Origin: Candidatus Phaeomarinobacter ectocarpi
GTDB lineage: Bacteria; Pseudomonadota; Alphaproteobacteria; CGMCC-115125
NCBI RefSeq assembly: GCF_000689395.1
Contig: NZ_HG966617.1
Location: 2,478,221 to 2,542,220 of the forward strand
Direction of reading: 5' to 3'
DNA: 64,000 nucleotides
Shown one piece after another: positions 55,047-64,000 of the stretch; position 1 is the first letter of the stretch, and each line of letters begins with the position of its first letter. The notes under the pieces were generated by a model. That model saw nothing but the letters and a program-made list of their open reading frames with translations. It searched no databases and was not told the origin of the DNA. Position numbers and translations under genes: made by a program.

Positions 55047-56261
55047 TTAACGTAAACCGCGGGGTTCCAGCGAAACGCCGTCCACAACCCTGTCGCTTGG
55101 ATGAACAACCACCCGGTCCCCCTCCTCAAGGCCAGCCACAACCTCCGCCTCCAGAGCATTTCGGCGACCGATCTCAACCGGTGTCAGCACCGCCTCACCG
55201 TCTGCCTCCCGAAACACGACCCAGGCGTCCCCATCGCGAAACAGGGCGCTGACGGGCAGCTTCAGCACGTCTTCGGCTTCCCAGACAAAAATGCGCGTAT
55301 CGAGGCGAAATCCATGGCCAAGCTCCGACCATGCTTCCGGCGGGTCCTCGAAGTCGATGATCACATTCACCCGCTGCTCTTCAATACCCAGCGCCGACAC
55401 CTTGGTGAACCCGAACGGCTCCACACGTCGCACAATGCCGTTGAGCACCACCGGCCCGCCCCAGTCTTCAATCGCCACCCGATCGCCTTCGGTAACGCGC
55501 ACTGCATCCTCAGACAGAAGATCGACCACGATCTCCAGATCATTGTCATCGCCCACTTCGATCAGCGGTGCACCCGGCAGCACGATGGCTTCGCTCTCCT
55601 GAATGATCCGCAGGACGCGGCCCGTCACCGGCGAGCGCACCGGCACACAACAGCCGGAACCACCGCCGATGTTTTCAGAGTCGGCTTCCCCCGGCTGGAT
55701 GAGAGTGGCGCGGGCATTTTCCAGTTCAAAGTCCCGCATCTGCAAGGCTGCTTTGGCTTCATCCACAGCGGCCGCTCGGGTGCGTAGATCAAGCCGGGCA
55801 CGATCAAGTGTAGCCTGTGACACCGTGCCTTTGGCTGCCAGCCGCTGTGCGCGCCGGAACTCCGACTGGGCGAACTCAAGCTCAGCTTCCGCCCGCGTCA
55901 CATCCGCCACAGCCAGGGTCTGCGCAGCCTCAGCTGCCTTCTCACTGGCCTCCGCCCGGCTCAGCGAGCGCGCGTCCAGAAAGGATGGGTCCGTCGGCTG
56001 AATTGTCGCTACGACCGTGACCTGTTCCGTCACCGGGTCACCCACCTCAGACCCGATGCGCAACACCCTGCCGCCCACAGGCGCGGACACCGTGTACACA
56101 TCCCGGACCCGTGTCTGACCTTCTTCGTTAACGGTGACAGCCAGCGCCCCGCGTTGCACCTCAACGAGATCTGCTGGAACCGACTGCGGCATGAACGCAA
56201 GTGCAATCATCCCCAGAACAATCACCGCGATGACAATGCCGACAATGTTACGAATGGGCAT
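55047..56261 (-). CDS. HlyD-family periplasmic adaptor (membrane fusion protein)
   Basis: A 404-residue adaptor for an ABC or RND export system. One N-terminal helix (IVGIVIAVIVLGMIALAF) anchors it; the beta-barrel and lipoyl-like domain begin RGALAVTVNEEGQTRVRDVYTVSAPVGGRVLRI, and a coiled-coil hairpin of about residues 95-190 (EASEKAAEAAQTLAVADVTRAEAELEF onward) follows. A Cys-Cys pair, GGGSGCCVPVRSPVTG, sits at the return of the lipoyl half, which is unusual. It starts four bases after the permease stop. Confidence 0.9.
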   Translation of the reverse strand: MPIRNIVGIVIAVIVLGMIALAFMPQSVPADLVEVQRGALAVTVNEEGQTRVRDVYTVSAPVGGRVLRIGSEVGDPVTEQVTVVATIQPTDPSFLDARSLSRAEASEKAAEAAQTLAVADVTRAEAELEFAQSEFRRAQRLAAKGTVSQATLDRARLDLRTRAAAVDEAKAALQMRDFELENARATLIQPGEADSENIGGGSGCCVPVRSPVTGRVLRIIQESEAIVLPGAPLIEVGDDNDLEIVVDLLSEDAVRVTEGDRVAIEDWGGPVVLNGIVRRVEPFGFTKVSALGIEEQRVNVIIDFEDPPEAWSELGHGFRLDTRIFVWEAEDVLKLPVSALFRDGDAWVVFREADGEAVLTPVEIGRRNALEAEVVAGLEEGDRVVVHPSDRVVDGVSLEPRGLR

Positions 56262-56265
56262 GAGG

Positions 56266-58647
56266 CTAATCCCTCGTCTTTAGAACTGAAATAAGATCAA
56301 GCCGCGCCACTCGGCGGCCAACAATAAGGCTGGAGACAAAAGACGCCGCCAGCACGACAAGAATTGAAAAACCGTATGTCGACGGTGCAATGATGACAGG
56401 CACCCGGAACAATTCCGTCTCCATGCCAAGCGTGCCAATGAGATGCGCCAGCCCAAATCCAAAAAGACAGCCCGGCAGCAATGCCAGAACCGTCAGCAGT
56501 GCCAACTCACCTAATAGAATATACGCCACCTCTGCCCGGCTGAATCCCAGCACACGGAGACTGGCAAGTTCCCGCGCACGCTCAGCCAGCGAAATCCGCG
56601 CGGCGTTGTAAACAACGCCGATTGCGATAAAGCCGGCAAACACGGCATTGAAGATGACCATGGTGGAGAAACTCTCATCCACCGTGTCACGGAACGTCTG
56701 AACCGCCTTGCGCTGCAACGTCACCCCCGCCACAGCAGGCGTATCCTTGAGCTCGCGGTACAATGCGTCCTGATATGCGCTGTCATTGAGAATGTAAGCG
56801 CCGGACACCGCATGCCCCTCCTGCATCACGGCATTGAGAGCCGGCAGATGCATATAGGCATTGAGCCCGATATAGCTTTCCACAACGCGCGCAACAGGAA
56901 GCGACAAAACAGGGCGACGCCCCTCCAGCACCTCCACCGTCAGCATGTCTCCTTCACGCGCGCCAAGAAGGCGGGCGAGATAGTCGCTCAGCAGCACGCC
57001 GGACTCCGGCAGCACCACAGGTTGCTGGTCAGCGTCCAGGACACGGGAAATCTGGGGCTCCTGCACAAGACCCGTAATCGAGACCCGCTTCTCGCGGGGC
57101 CCCTTGACCATGCGCACACCCACCATCCGAAACGGCTCCGTTGCCATGATGCCGGGAAGCCCATCCACAGCACGCACCGCATCGTAGTGACGCGGCCCCT
57201 CGAAAATCACCGTCATCGTTTGCCGCTCAGCTTGAAAGAAATTCACGTCGATCATGAAATCCATCGAGTCGAGCGCAAAACTCGAGCCGATCAACAATCC
57301 AATAGCGACAGCAATCCCGGTGACAGTCATGCCCGAGCGCACAGGCCACCGGCCAATATGGCGCAGGATCATGCGGGTTGGCTGATCGGTCATCCGCCGG
57401 GGCAGTAGTCTTTCAATCAACGCCTGCCCATACCGCGTCGGCGGCGCAGGCCGCATGGCAACCGCAGGTGGCAACAACGCCGCACGGCGCACCGCAGCCA
57501 GTGTTCCCAAAAAGGCTGCAAGCACACTGATGCCCGCCCCAAGCGCAAAAACAGCCGGGTCTGCTTTATAGTAGAGGAAGGGGAACTTGAAATACTCCGT
57601 ATACATCCCGGCCATACCACGCCCCATCCAGGCGCCTCCGGCAATGCCCGCAAAAACACCGATGCCCGTCAACACGCCGACAAATTTGAGGTAGTGAACG
57701 CCAACAGCCCAGTTGGAATAGCCAAACGCCTTGAGCAACCCAATCTGCTCGCGTTCTGTCTCAATCATGCGCCCGATCACGACATTGAGCAGAAATGCTG
57801 CCACCACCAGAAATATCGGCGGCAACACCGCGCCGAAATTACGCAGCTGGTCCATCTCACTGGTCAAGAAGGCATCTGAAATCTGGTCGTCCCGGTCATA
57901 TGCCCCGCCTCCGCCATAGCGGTCTGTCAGCGCGTCCACTTCGTCAATCACATCAGACCTGTTGGCGTCTCGCAGCAGTCTGATCAGCGCTTCATTGAAG
58001 GCACCATCCAGGTCATAGGCGGCCGCAAGCGCATCACGGTTCATCCACAAAATGCCAAAGCGCTTGGCGTCGGGCATCAATTCACCCGGCGCTATGGCGT
58101 AGACAAACTCCGGACTGAGTACGACGCCAACCACCGTCAGGGTACGCTTGCGCCCATTGATGATCGCCGCCACTTCACTGCCCGGTGTAAAGCCATGGGC
58201 ATCCATAAAGCTTTGATCAGCCAGCACTTCACGTGGATGGTTCGGTTCAGGCCACCGCCCCGCCCGCAGCACCACATCATTTATGGCTGGTCTTCCGGCT
58301 TCTGGAATGGAGATCATCCGCCCGGTTGCCGGTTCCACCATCCCCGGCACATCCAGGGTGACATCGACAAAAATGCGGGTCTCAACCGACGCCACGCCGT
58401 TGATGCGCGCAATATCAGCCTTGAGGTTTTCAGGGGCACGCTTCACTGGCACCCAGATGTCAGCAAATCGATAGCGCTCGTAATAGGCCGCACGCGTGGC
58501 ATCCAGTGAGGCCAGCATCCCGTACATCATCACCAGCACAGCCACACCGGCGCCAATGACCGCTGCAATAGCCAGCGCCTGGCCGCGCACCCGCCACAAC
58601 TCGCGAAGCACTTTCTTGTCCAGCGGATGCAGCAATGTGTGAAACAT
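56266..58647 (-). CDS. ABC transporter permease, FtsX/MacB type
   Basis: A 793-residue permease with two FtsX domains. Helices include GQALAIAAVIGAGVAVLVMMYGMLA at the start, FGAVLPPIFLVVAAFLLNVVIGRMIETEREQIGLLKAFGYSNWAVGVHYLKFV in the middle, and SFSTMVIFNAVFAGFIAIGVVYNAARISLAERARELASLRVLGFSRAEVAYILLGE near the end; ERxxxLLxALG-type coupling sequences appear twice. Large periplasmic domains lie between. With the ATPase and adaptor it forms a mechanotransmission-type exporter or efflux pump; the cargo is unknown. Confidence 0.92.
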   Translation of the reverse strand: MFHTLLHPLDKKVLRELWRVRGQALAIAAVIGAGVAVLVMMYGMLASLDATRAAYYERYRFADIWVPVKRAPENLKADIARINGVASVETRIFVDVTLDVPGMVEPATGRMISIPEAGRPAINDVVLRAGRWPEPNHPREVLADQSFMDAHGFTPGSEVAAIINGRKRTLTVVGVVLSPEFVYAIAPGELMPDAKRFGILWMNRDALAAAYDLDGAFNEALIRLLRDANRSDVIDEVDALTDRYGGGGAYDRDDQISDAFLTSEMDQLRNFGAVLPPIFLVVAAFLLNVVIGRMIETEREQIGLLKAFGYSNWAVGVHYLKFVGVLTGIGVFAGIAGGAWMGRGMAGMYTEYFKFPFLYYKADPAVFALGAGISVLAAFLGTLAAVRRAALLPPAVAMRPAPPTRYGQALIERLLPRRMTDQPTRMILRHIGRWPVRSGMTVTGIAVAIGLLIGSSFALDSMDFMIDVNFFQAERQTMTVIFEGPRHYDAVRAVDGLPGIMATEPFRMVGVRMVKGPREKRVSITGLVQEPQISRVLDADQQPVVLPESGVLLSDYLARLLGAREGDMLTVEVLEGRRPVLSLPVARVVESYIGLNAYMHLPALNAVMQEGHAVSGAYILNDSAYQDALYRELKDTPAVAGVTLQRKAVQTFRDTVDESFSTMVIFNAVFAGFIAIGVVYNAARISLAERARELASLRVLGFSRAEVAYILLGELALLTVLALLPGCLFGFGLAHLIGTLGMETELFRVPVIIAPSTYGFSILVVLAASFVSSLIVGRRVARLDLISVLKTRD

Positions 58648-58658
58648 GCGCTGTGCCC

Positions 58659-59396
58659 CTACCAGGTGATGTCGCGCGCTGGCTTGCGCGCATCATTGAC
58701 CACCACACGGGCAATGGCACCGTCGGCAAAGCTCACCACCCGGTGCGCCATATCTGCAATCGAGGCGTTGTGCGTAATCACTGCGGTCGTGGTGCCAAGT
58801 TCCGCATTTACCCGTTCAATGGCCTCCAGCACAATGACACCCGTCTGGGAGTCGAGCGCGCCTGTCGGCTCATCACATAACAGAACATCCGGCCGTTTTG
58901 CGATGGCACGGGCAATGGCGACGCGTTGCTGCTCACCGCCTGACAACTGCGCTGGGAAGTGATCGACCCTCTCCTTGAGTCCGACAATGTCCAGCGCTTC
59001 TCGGGCATCCATCGGGCTGCGCGCAATTTCCGTCACCAGCTCCACGTTTTCACGCGCAGTCAGGCTGGGCACCAGATTGTAGAATTGAAAAACGAAACCC
59101 ACATTGTCGCGGCGGTACCGCGTCAACTCGCGTTCAGACGCGGCTGTGAGTTCCTGATTGCGAAACCACACCTGCCCGTCCGTTGGCTGATCCAACCCGC
59201 CCAGAATATTGAGCAGTGTCGATTTGCCGCTCCCCGAAGGGCCCAGCAGGACGGCGAATTCGCCTTCATAGAGCGCCAAGTCGACACCACGCAGCGCATG
59301 GACCTGCACGTCGCCAGTGTCATAGACCTTGGTTATGCCCTTGGTCTGAAAGGTAATCTGCGGTTTCGGGTCGCCGCTTATTGCCGGTGTTCCCAT
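58659..59396 (-). CDS. ABC transporter ATP-binding protein (MacB/LolD type)
   Basis: A 245-residue ATPase. Walker A is [18 protein letters not shown], the signature [19 protein letters not shown], Walker [16 protein letters not shown], and the H-loop ITHN. The [23 protein letters not shown] segment is the MacB/LolD pattern. It is encoded 11 bases ahead of the permease and 32 bases after the VWA gene, on the same strand, so all four may be one transcript. Confidence 0.95.
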   Translation of the reverse strand: MGTPAISGDPKPQITFQTKGITKVYDTGDVQVHALRGVDLALYEGEFAVLLGPSGSGKSTLLNILGGLDQPTDGQVWFRNQELTAASERELTRYRRDNVGFVFQFYNLVPSLTARENVELVTEIARSPMDAREALDIVGLKERVDHFPAQLSGGEQQRVAIARAIAKRPDVLLCDEPTGALDSQTGVIVLEAIERVNAELGTTTAVITHNASIADMAHRVVSFADGAIARVVVNDARKPARDITW

Positions 59397-59428
59397 GACA
59401 GTCTCCCTTGTAGGAAGAATGTCGGCCC

Positions 59429-60961
59429 TTAAACCGCCGTGCGCAAGATGTCGTCGACGACGCGCTCAAGATCCTTGAGCGATCCGCAGGTCTGTGCCTT
59501 GTGGCAGAACGGCTTGAGCTTCAGCATCTCGCTGTCACCCGTCCCCCAGATACCTTCCGGCTCCGGGTTGAGAATGATGACACGCCGCGCGCGCTGATAA
59601 ATCAGCTTCATGATATCTGCCCGCGGATTGCTGAAATTCGACCGGGCATCCCCCATCAAGATGACCGTAGTCTTGTTGTCGATGTCATTGAGCGCCAGAT
59701 TTGAAAAATCCTGCAACGACGCACCGTAGTCCGTCGAGCCACCACCATAGTCGCGCTGGATGAGCGGAATGGCCTGTTCCAGATCCAGCGTCTCAAACAG
59801 GTTCGTCACTTCGCCAAGATGTCCCGAGAAAGCAAACGACCGCACATTAGGCAGCACTTCGCCCAGCGAATACAGGAACATCAGCAAGAAGCGCGACACC
59901 GTGGCAACAGAGCCTGATACGTCGCAGATCGCCATCACATCCGGCTTGTCCACCTTGCGGCGCTTCCAGTGGGTGTCAAACATCAACCCATCAAAGGCGA
60001 TGTTGTGCCGGATCGTCCGGCGCACATCCAGATGCCCCCGGCGCGCCTTCTTCTTGCGGCGCGAATGCACGGACACCAGCTTCTTCGACATCTTGCGCAC
60101 GAGCTGCTGCATCATCTTGAAGTCGCGAATGTCCACATTCGTGAGCCGCACGCTTTCCAGCACTTCTTCGCGCAGGCGCTTGCCTTCGTTCTGCGCGTGG
60201 AGCTGCAGGTTGCGCTCCACATAGTCGTCCACGTCCTGGCGCAGCATCTCGCGCATGCCCTTGAGGGCTTTTACCTGCGGACCGCCAACGCCCTCGGCCC
60301 GTTCAGCTTCAATAATCTGATCGGTGATTTCCTGCAGCCCGATGCGCTCCATGATCCGCCGGCCATAAAGACCCCGCTGCGTGAAGAAGCGAATGTTCCG
60401 TATACCCACCTGTTCACCAGCGCGCGCAATCGCCATGGAGAGCGACGTGCGATCACCAGCCTCAAGCATCTCCATCAATGTCTGATTGAGGTTGGCGTCT
60501 TCATACTCGGTGTCATTGACGTCGCCACTCTGCGGCTTGTCCGTCGCACCGCCTTCGCCCGAGCCCGATGGCTGGCCGCCGGACGCAGACGCACTTTCAG
60601 AGGCATCACTTTCGCCCTCGGCGTCAGCCTCGTCCCCATCACCCTCACCACTGTCTTCGCCGTCAGCATCCTGAGACCCGTCCCCGGCCTCCTGCTGCTC
60701 CTGGTCCTCACCATCCTCGGCAGACTGCCCGGTCGCATTCTCCATCGTCTCAAACGAGAAGAACCGGTCAAACGCTTCATCAAACGACTGCTTCTCGTCC
60801 GGCGTCTTCGCCAGTGACAGTGCCAGCGTGTCCTTCAGCAGCGCCCGATCTCCAAACCCCACAAGGTCAGCCGCTTCCATGGCGTCCAGCGTTTCCGCCG
60901 GGGAGACCTGCAGGTCCGCCGCACGCAACGCATCGACAAAATTTGTCATCATCTTCGACAA
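59429..60961 (-). CDS. VWA-domain protein of the CoxE-like type
   Basis: A 510-residue cytoplasmic protein. The N-terminal region [23 protein letters not shown] resembles the CoxE/VWA_CoxE family start; residues about 80-160 are a highly acidic, Gln/Ser/Gly-rich linker. A helical section follows, and the C-terminal VWA domain has the MIDAS motif [28 protein letters not shown], and [11 protein letters not shown]. CoxE-like proteins normally work with a MoxR AAA ATPase as a metal-insertion chaperone pair, but no MoxR gene is nearby. It starts the leftward operon that includes the ABC genes and diverges from the barrel gene. Confidence 0.85.
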   Translation of the reverse strand: MSKMMTNFVDALRAADLQVSPAETLDAMEAADLVGFGDRALLKDTLALSLAKTPDEKQSFDEAFDRFFSFETMENATGQSAEDGEDQEQQEAGDGSQDADGEDSGEGDGDEADAEGESDASESASASGGQPSGSGEGGATDKPQSGDVNDTEYEDANLNQTLMEMLEAGDRTSLSMAIARAGEQVGIRNIRFFTQRGLYGRRIMERIGLQEITDQIIEAERAEGVGGPQVKALKGMREMLRQDVDDYVERNLQLHAQNEGKRLREEVLESVRLTNVDIRDFKMMQQLVRKMSKKLVSVHSRRKKKARRGHLDVRRTIRHNIAFDGLMFDTHWKRRKVDKPDVMAICDVSGSVATVSRFLLMFLYSLGEVLPNVRSFAFSGHLGEVTNLFETLDLEQAIPLIQRDYGGGSTDYGASLQDFSNLALNDIDNKTTVILMGDARSNFSNPRADIMKLIYQRARRVIILNPEPEGIWGTGDSEMLKLKPFCHKAQTCGSLKDLERVVDDILRTAV

Positions 60962-61173
60962 GACAGCGACCCTCTAACTAGGTGCCCGGGGATCCCGGTT
61001 TTTCGCGGCCTTTATGCCATGAAACGCAGGAACGCCACAGACGTTCGTTCCGGCCTCGAAACAAGAGACTTAGATTCATCATCAATTTTGATGAAAGGCT
61101 ACGAGCGACCTTTTTTCTAAGCTTGCTGTTCTGTGGCAACTGTGGCGCGGACGGTTCTGGGGACGACACACAC

Positions 61174-63006
61174 ATGCTGAACTTCAGGAGAGGCGCGAAA
61201 GATGTTTCGCGTTTTCTTTCGGGTCTTTTGTCAGTCGCGGCTGCAGCTGCGTATTTCGGTCATTCAAGCCCCGCATATGCCGTGTCAGCTGGGTGCACGG
61301 CAGCAAATGCGGGCGCCTTCAACCAGAATGTCGCCGCAGGCGGCGCCAACGCGGTGGGGATCGTCGGCGCGTTCGACCAAGGTGACCGCCTCACGATCAC
61401 TGCCGCCGGCAACCCGAACCTTGCCACGGTCCAATTGCTCCCGAGCAATACCGGCATCTTCGGCACCGCCGTTAATCTGGCGCAGACCGTCACGGTCAAC
61501 GAAGCTGCCGTGAATGGCCTGGGGATCACCCTTCTCGCGTCGGTGGGACAGGCCGCGACACTCACGATCACCTGCGTTCCGGTTGCCGCCGCCGCGGCAG
61601 CCCCCGCCGCCAGCACATCCGGCTCCGCAGCGGCCATGACACCGGCCCAGACGTCCGATGCCATCACATCCTCGACGCAAACGGTCATGGCCAACCGCAT
61701 GCCAACCACGCCTGCAGCCCTGCCCGGCGCTGGCCCCCGCTCCGTTGCGCGGCCTGCACCTGAAACGAAACAACAACCAACAGTCAGTCTCGAAGAAGCC
61801 CTCAAGGACCACTACGTCCGCAATCACGAGGAGCAGCAACAGGCCTGGGTGGTCAACGAAAAGTATATAGAAAGGTTCAAGCGCGGCATTCAGCTTTTCG
61901 AAACAGGCATGCCGGTGCCAAAGGATGGGGTGACGCGCCGCGGATGGGAGTATGAAGCCGAACGGCAGCAGATACTGAACCGCTACAACAAGGGGCCGCG
62001 CCCAATTTATTTCGAGGACGAGGATCCAGGCGTACCTCCTGTCGACGTCGACAGTGAGGAAAACGAAGCAGAAGAGCTGGATGACGGCGACATCGTGTTG
62101 TTCACCCCTGACCGGAATGGCCGCGGGTTCAACTTCGAAATGTCGACCGATGCCCTGCGCCGGCATCTGGCCCTGCGCCTCGACGACACGGGAACCGCGC
62201 CTGCAACCCTACCGTCACTCACCATTGGCGGCATGCCCGTGAACATCTGGGCGCGTGGCCGTGGCACGCTGTTCGACCGGCAGAAACGCGCGGGCTCCGA
62301 TGGCTGGGCGGCTCACCTGCTTGCAGGCGCGGCCCTCAGACTGAGCGACGAACTGACCATCGGTGCCTACGGGTCTTACATGGCCGCTCACAGTGACACA
62401 GACCTGTCCAACACAAAGGTCGACACCACTCAGAGCGGCGGTGGCGCCTATCTGCGCTACGCCGTGATGCGGGGTCTGAGCCTTGGCCTGTCCGCAAACC
62501 GCGAGACCGGCGAACAGGACATCAAGACACCCACCGGCAGCGGGTCTGCCGACATCAATCTGTGGTCCGTATCATCCTCCGTACAGGGAGCAATCTATCT
62601 GCAACCTGTACTGCTGTCCCCCTCTTTGGCTGTTACCTATGCCGAGTTCGAGCGCGACGGCTATACCGACTCCCGCGGCCTCGCCATTCCGGGAACATCA
62701 TCAGGTGACACCACCCTAAGCGCTGCGATGACCGCGTCACGCAGCTATACTTTCAAGGAGGGCTGGCTGCGCCGCGTTACGCCGCGCCTCAACGGCACAG
62801 TGAATTATTTTGCCCGAGAGGATTCAAGCTATCGGGTGTCAGCGACGGAAGTTGTCGAGTCGGACCGCTGGGGCACAAATGTTGGTGCCGGCGTAACCCT
62901 GACCACAACTGGCTCAAGCCGCCTGTCCTTCGACGCAGGCGTCATCGGCATTGGTCAGGACACGCTTGGCTATACCGGGCAGCTGCAGCTTGAATTCGGC
63001 TTCTAG
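61174..63006 (+). CDS. Exported protein with C-terminal autotransporter-like beta-barrel
   Basis: A 610-residue outer-membrane protein. The start MLNFRRGAKDVSRFLSGLL leads into a signal peptide ending PAYA; longer readings from 60982 lack a signal. Residues about 28-125 are a beta-rich module with one Cys at each end (SAGCTAANAG and TLTITCVPVA), then an Ala/Thr/Pro linker with TTPAALPGAG. A helical, charged stretch (EEALKDHYVRNHEEQQQAWVVNEKYIERF) and an acidic linker precede a barrel of about 280 residues from LPSLTIGGMPVNIWARG to the final GYTGQLQLEFGF. It resembles a monomeric autotransporter barrel; the passenger function is unknown. Confidence 0.8.
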   Translation: MLNFRRGAKDVSRFLSGLLSVAAAAAYFGHSSPAYAVSAGCTAANAGAFNQNVAAGGANAVGIVGAFDQGDRLTITAAGNPNLATVQLLPSNTGIFGTAVNLAQTVTVNEAAVNGLGITLLASVGQAATLTITCVPVAAAAAAPAASTSGSAAAMTPAQTSDAITSSTQTVMANRMPTTPAALPGAGPRSVARPAPETKQQPTVSLEEALKDHYVRNHEEQQQAWVVNEKYIERFKRGIQLFETGMPVPKDGVTRRGWEYEAERQQILNRYNKGPRPIYFEDEDPGVPPVDVDSEENEAEELDDGDIVLFTPDRNGRGFNFEMSTDALRRHLALRLDDTGTAPATLPSLTIGGMPVNIWARGRGTLFDRQKRAGSDGWAAHLLAGAALRLSDELTIGAYGSYMAAHSDTDLSNTKVDTTQSGGGAYLRYAVMRGLSLGLSANRETGEQDIKTPTGSGSADINLWSVSSSVQGAIYLQPVLLSPSLAVTYAEFERDGYTDSRGLAIPGTSSGDTTLSAAMTASRSYTFKEGWLRRVTPRLNGTVNYFAREDSSYRVSATEVVESDRWGTNVGAGVTLTTTGSSRLSFDAGVIGIGQDTLGYTGQLQLEFGF

Positions 63007-63107
63007 CGCCAGCATGCCCATTCGTGACAGGACCAGCACACACCTGACTCTCAGGCCCATGGCCACTATACTGCCATGAGAGCAGGATCGTCCGTAGGGG
63101 GAGTGAC

Positions 63108-64000
63108 GTGGACAGCTTCAAATCAGCGCGCGCGGGAACGCGGCATTTTGCCGTTATCTTGGGGCTTTGTTTCGCCCCCGTATTGAGTTTCGGCTTCCCG
63201 ATCCACGCCCATGCGCAGTCCGCTGGCTGCACAACCCTGGCCGCCGGAGGTGGCAACACCACCATTCCCGCGGCCACCGTTGTGAACACCACCATCAACG
63301 TGACGGCTGACGCAGGCGAGACCATCACGGTCACAGTCACCGGCAATCCCAACTCCATCCGTATCGGGACGAACCCCGGCAATGTCCGCCTGTTCAGCGG
63401 CCCGGGCAATCAGACCGTCACGGTTACGCTCCCGGCTGGCATCACCGGCATCACCATTTCAGGGCAGGCAGGTGCCGGGTCGGCAGCACAGGTGAATTTC
63501 ACCTGCACGTCCCCGACAGCCGCAGCCACCGGCGGCGACAGCACGTCGCAAGCGCAAACGGGCCCAACACCGGACGAAACATCCGCCTCGACAGAGGCGG
63601 CCAACACCGCCATAGACAATTCCCGGCTGTCGACCACGCCCGCTAGCCTCCCTGGTGCGGGCATAACCATTAGACATCTGCCGAGCGTCGGTCAGATTCA
63701 TTCGCAGATCGGCGCGGTAGACAGCGCCATCCGAAACATTGACGCGGCGCAGGCAGCTCTCATTGAGAGCTTCATGCCTGACTTCGGGTTCAGAGAACAA
63801 AGGGCCCGCGCATGGGCGTATGACGCCTACGGCTACTTCAAGGAAGACGAAGGCGAGGAGTTCTTCCGTGGCTGGCGCGCTTACGTACATGACCCCTTCG
63901 CGCCAGTCCAACCGACCCCGACGAGGGGATCAGGGTTCATCTCACCGCAAGCGTGGGGCGAACAATCACACGCAGCGTTCATCAATGAAGTGCTGCAGGA
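63108..64000 (+). CDS. Second exported surface protein, paralogue of the preceding one (partial)
   Basis: The gene starts at GTG 63108 behind AGGGGGAG and stays open to the window end (297 codons seen). A signal peptide ends HAHAQ; SAGCTTLAAGG and QVNFTCTSP bracket a beta-rich module like that of the upstream protein, and TTPASLPGAG repeats its linker. A charged helical stretch (FREQRARAWAYDAYGYF) follows, similar in place to that of the neighbour. Expected next is a barrel domain beyond the window. The two genes are 101 bases apart and probably arose by duplication. Confidence 0.75.
   Translation, partial: MDSFKSARAGTRHFAVILGLCFAPVLSFGFPIHAHAQSAGCTTLAAGGGNTTIPAATVVNTTINVTADAGETITVTVTGNPNSIRIGTNPGNVRLFSGPGNQTVTVTLPAGITGITISGQAGAGSAAQVNFTCTSPTAAATGGDSTSQAQTGPTPDETSASTEAANTAIDNSRLSTTPASLPGAGITIRHLPSVGQIHSQIGAVDSAIRNIDAAQAALIESFMPDFGFREQRARAWAYDAYGYFKEDEGEEFFRGWRAYVHDPFAPVQPTPTRGSGFISPQAWGEQSHAAFINEVLQ

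Noticed and set aside
60982-61173. N-terminal extension of the barrel protein
   Set aside because: It would place 64 charged residues ahead of the signal peptide and contains no start site of quality.

Overview
The window is a GC-rich stretch of a bacterial chromosome that reads as alphaproteobacterial. The grounds are a ccoNOQP-ccoGHIS (fixNOQP-fixGHIS) cbb3 oxidase cluster with an FNR/FixK-type box, a ROSE-like RNA thermometer and RpoH-like promoter ahead of a small heat-shock gene, TamA/TamB, a fused TAXI-TRAP permease, and a short palindromic repeat common in alphaproteobacterial intergenic DNA. A free-living, probably aquatic, aerobic to microaerobic organism fits; I cannot place it at genus level. 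No tRNA, rRNA, CRISPR array, insertion sequence or prophage was recognised. Genes are densely packed and mostly housekeeping or envelope related.

Layout. 1-15 kb: a transglycosylase, a membrane-anchored FMN glutamate-synthase-like protein, a lipid kinase, a translationally coupled metallophosphoesterase/glycosyltransferase pair, YceI, TypA/BipA, HisN-type phosphatase, an alpha/beta hydrolase, and a DUF4838 protein whose stop overlaps the start of an acyl-CoA carboxylase beta subunit. 14.6-16.3 kb: two secreted basic proteins sharing a C-terminal tail. 16.6-22.3 kb: a TAXI-TRAP transporter, an Hsp20 gene behind the thermometer, an HSL-type hydrolase and an Hpt-domain protein. 22.4-28.5 kb: tamA-tamB. 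28.7-38.4 kb: two membrane proteins convergent with the complete cbb3 oxidase operon. 38.7-40.1 kb: a threonine-aldolase-like enzyme and a small membrane protein.

40.2-42.8 kb holds the most distinctive locus: a four-gene operon with a DUF2282 precursor (secretory signal plus four Cys), a DUF692/MNIO peptide-modifying oxidase, a DUF2063 partner and a DoxX membrane protein. This is the architecture of the recently described bufferin-type copper-buffering RiPPs. It is followed by about 1 kb without a credible gene, carrying an 18-bp perfect palindrome and several strong stem-loops upstream of gltB-gltD (43.8-50.0 kb).

50.2-54.8 kb: a polysaccharide or cell-wall O-acetylation operon (two SGNH proteins, an MBOAT acyltransferase and a small membrane protein). 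55.0-61.0 kb: a VWA-domain protein, then an ABC ATPase, an FtsX-type permease and an HlyD-type adaptor. 61.2-64.0 kb: two tandem exported surface proteins that share a Cys-containing N-terminal module; the second runs off the window.
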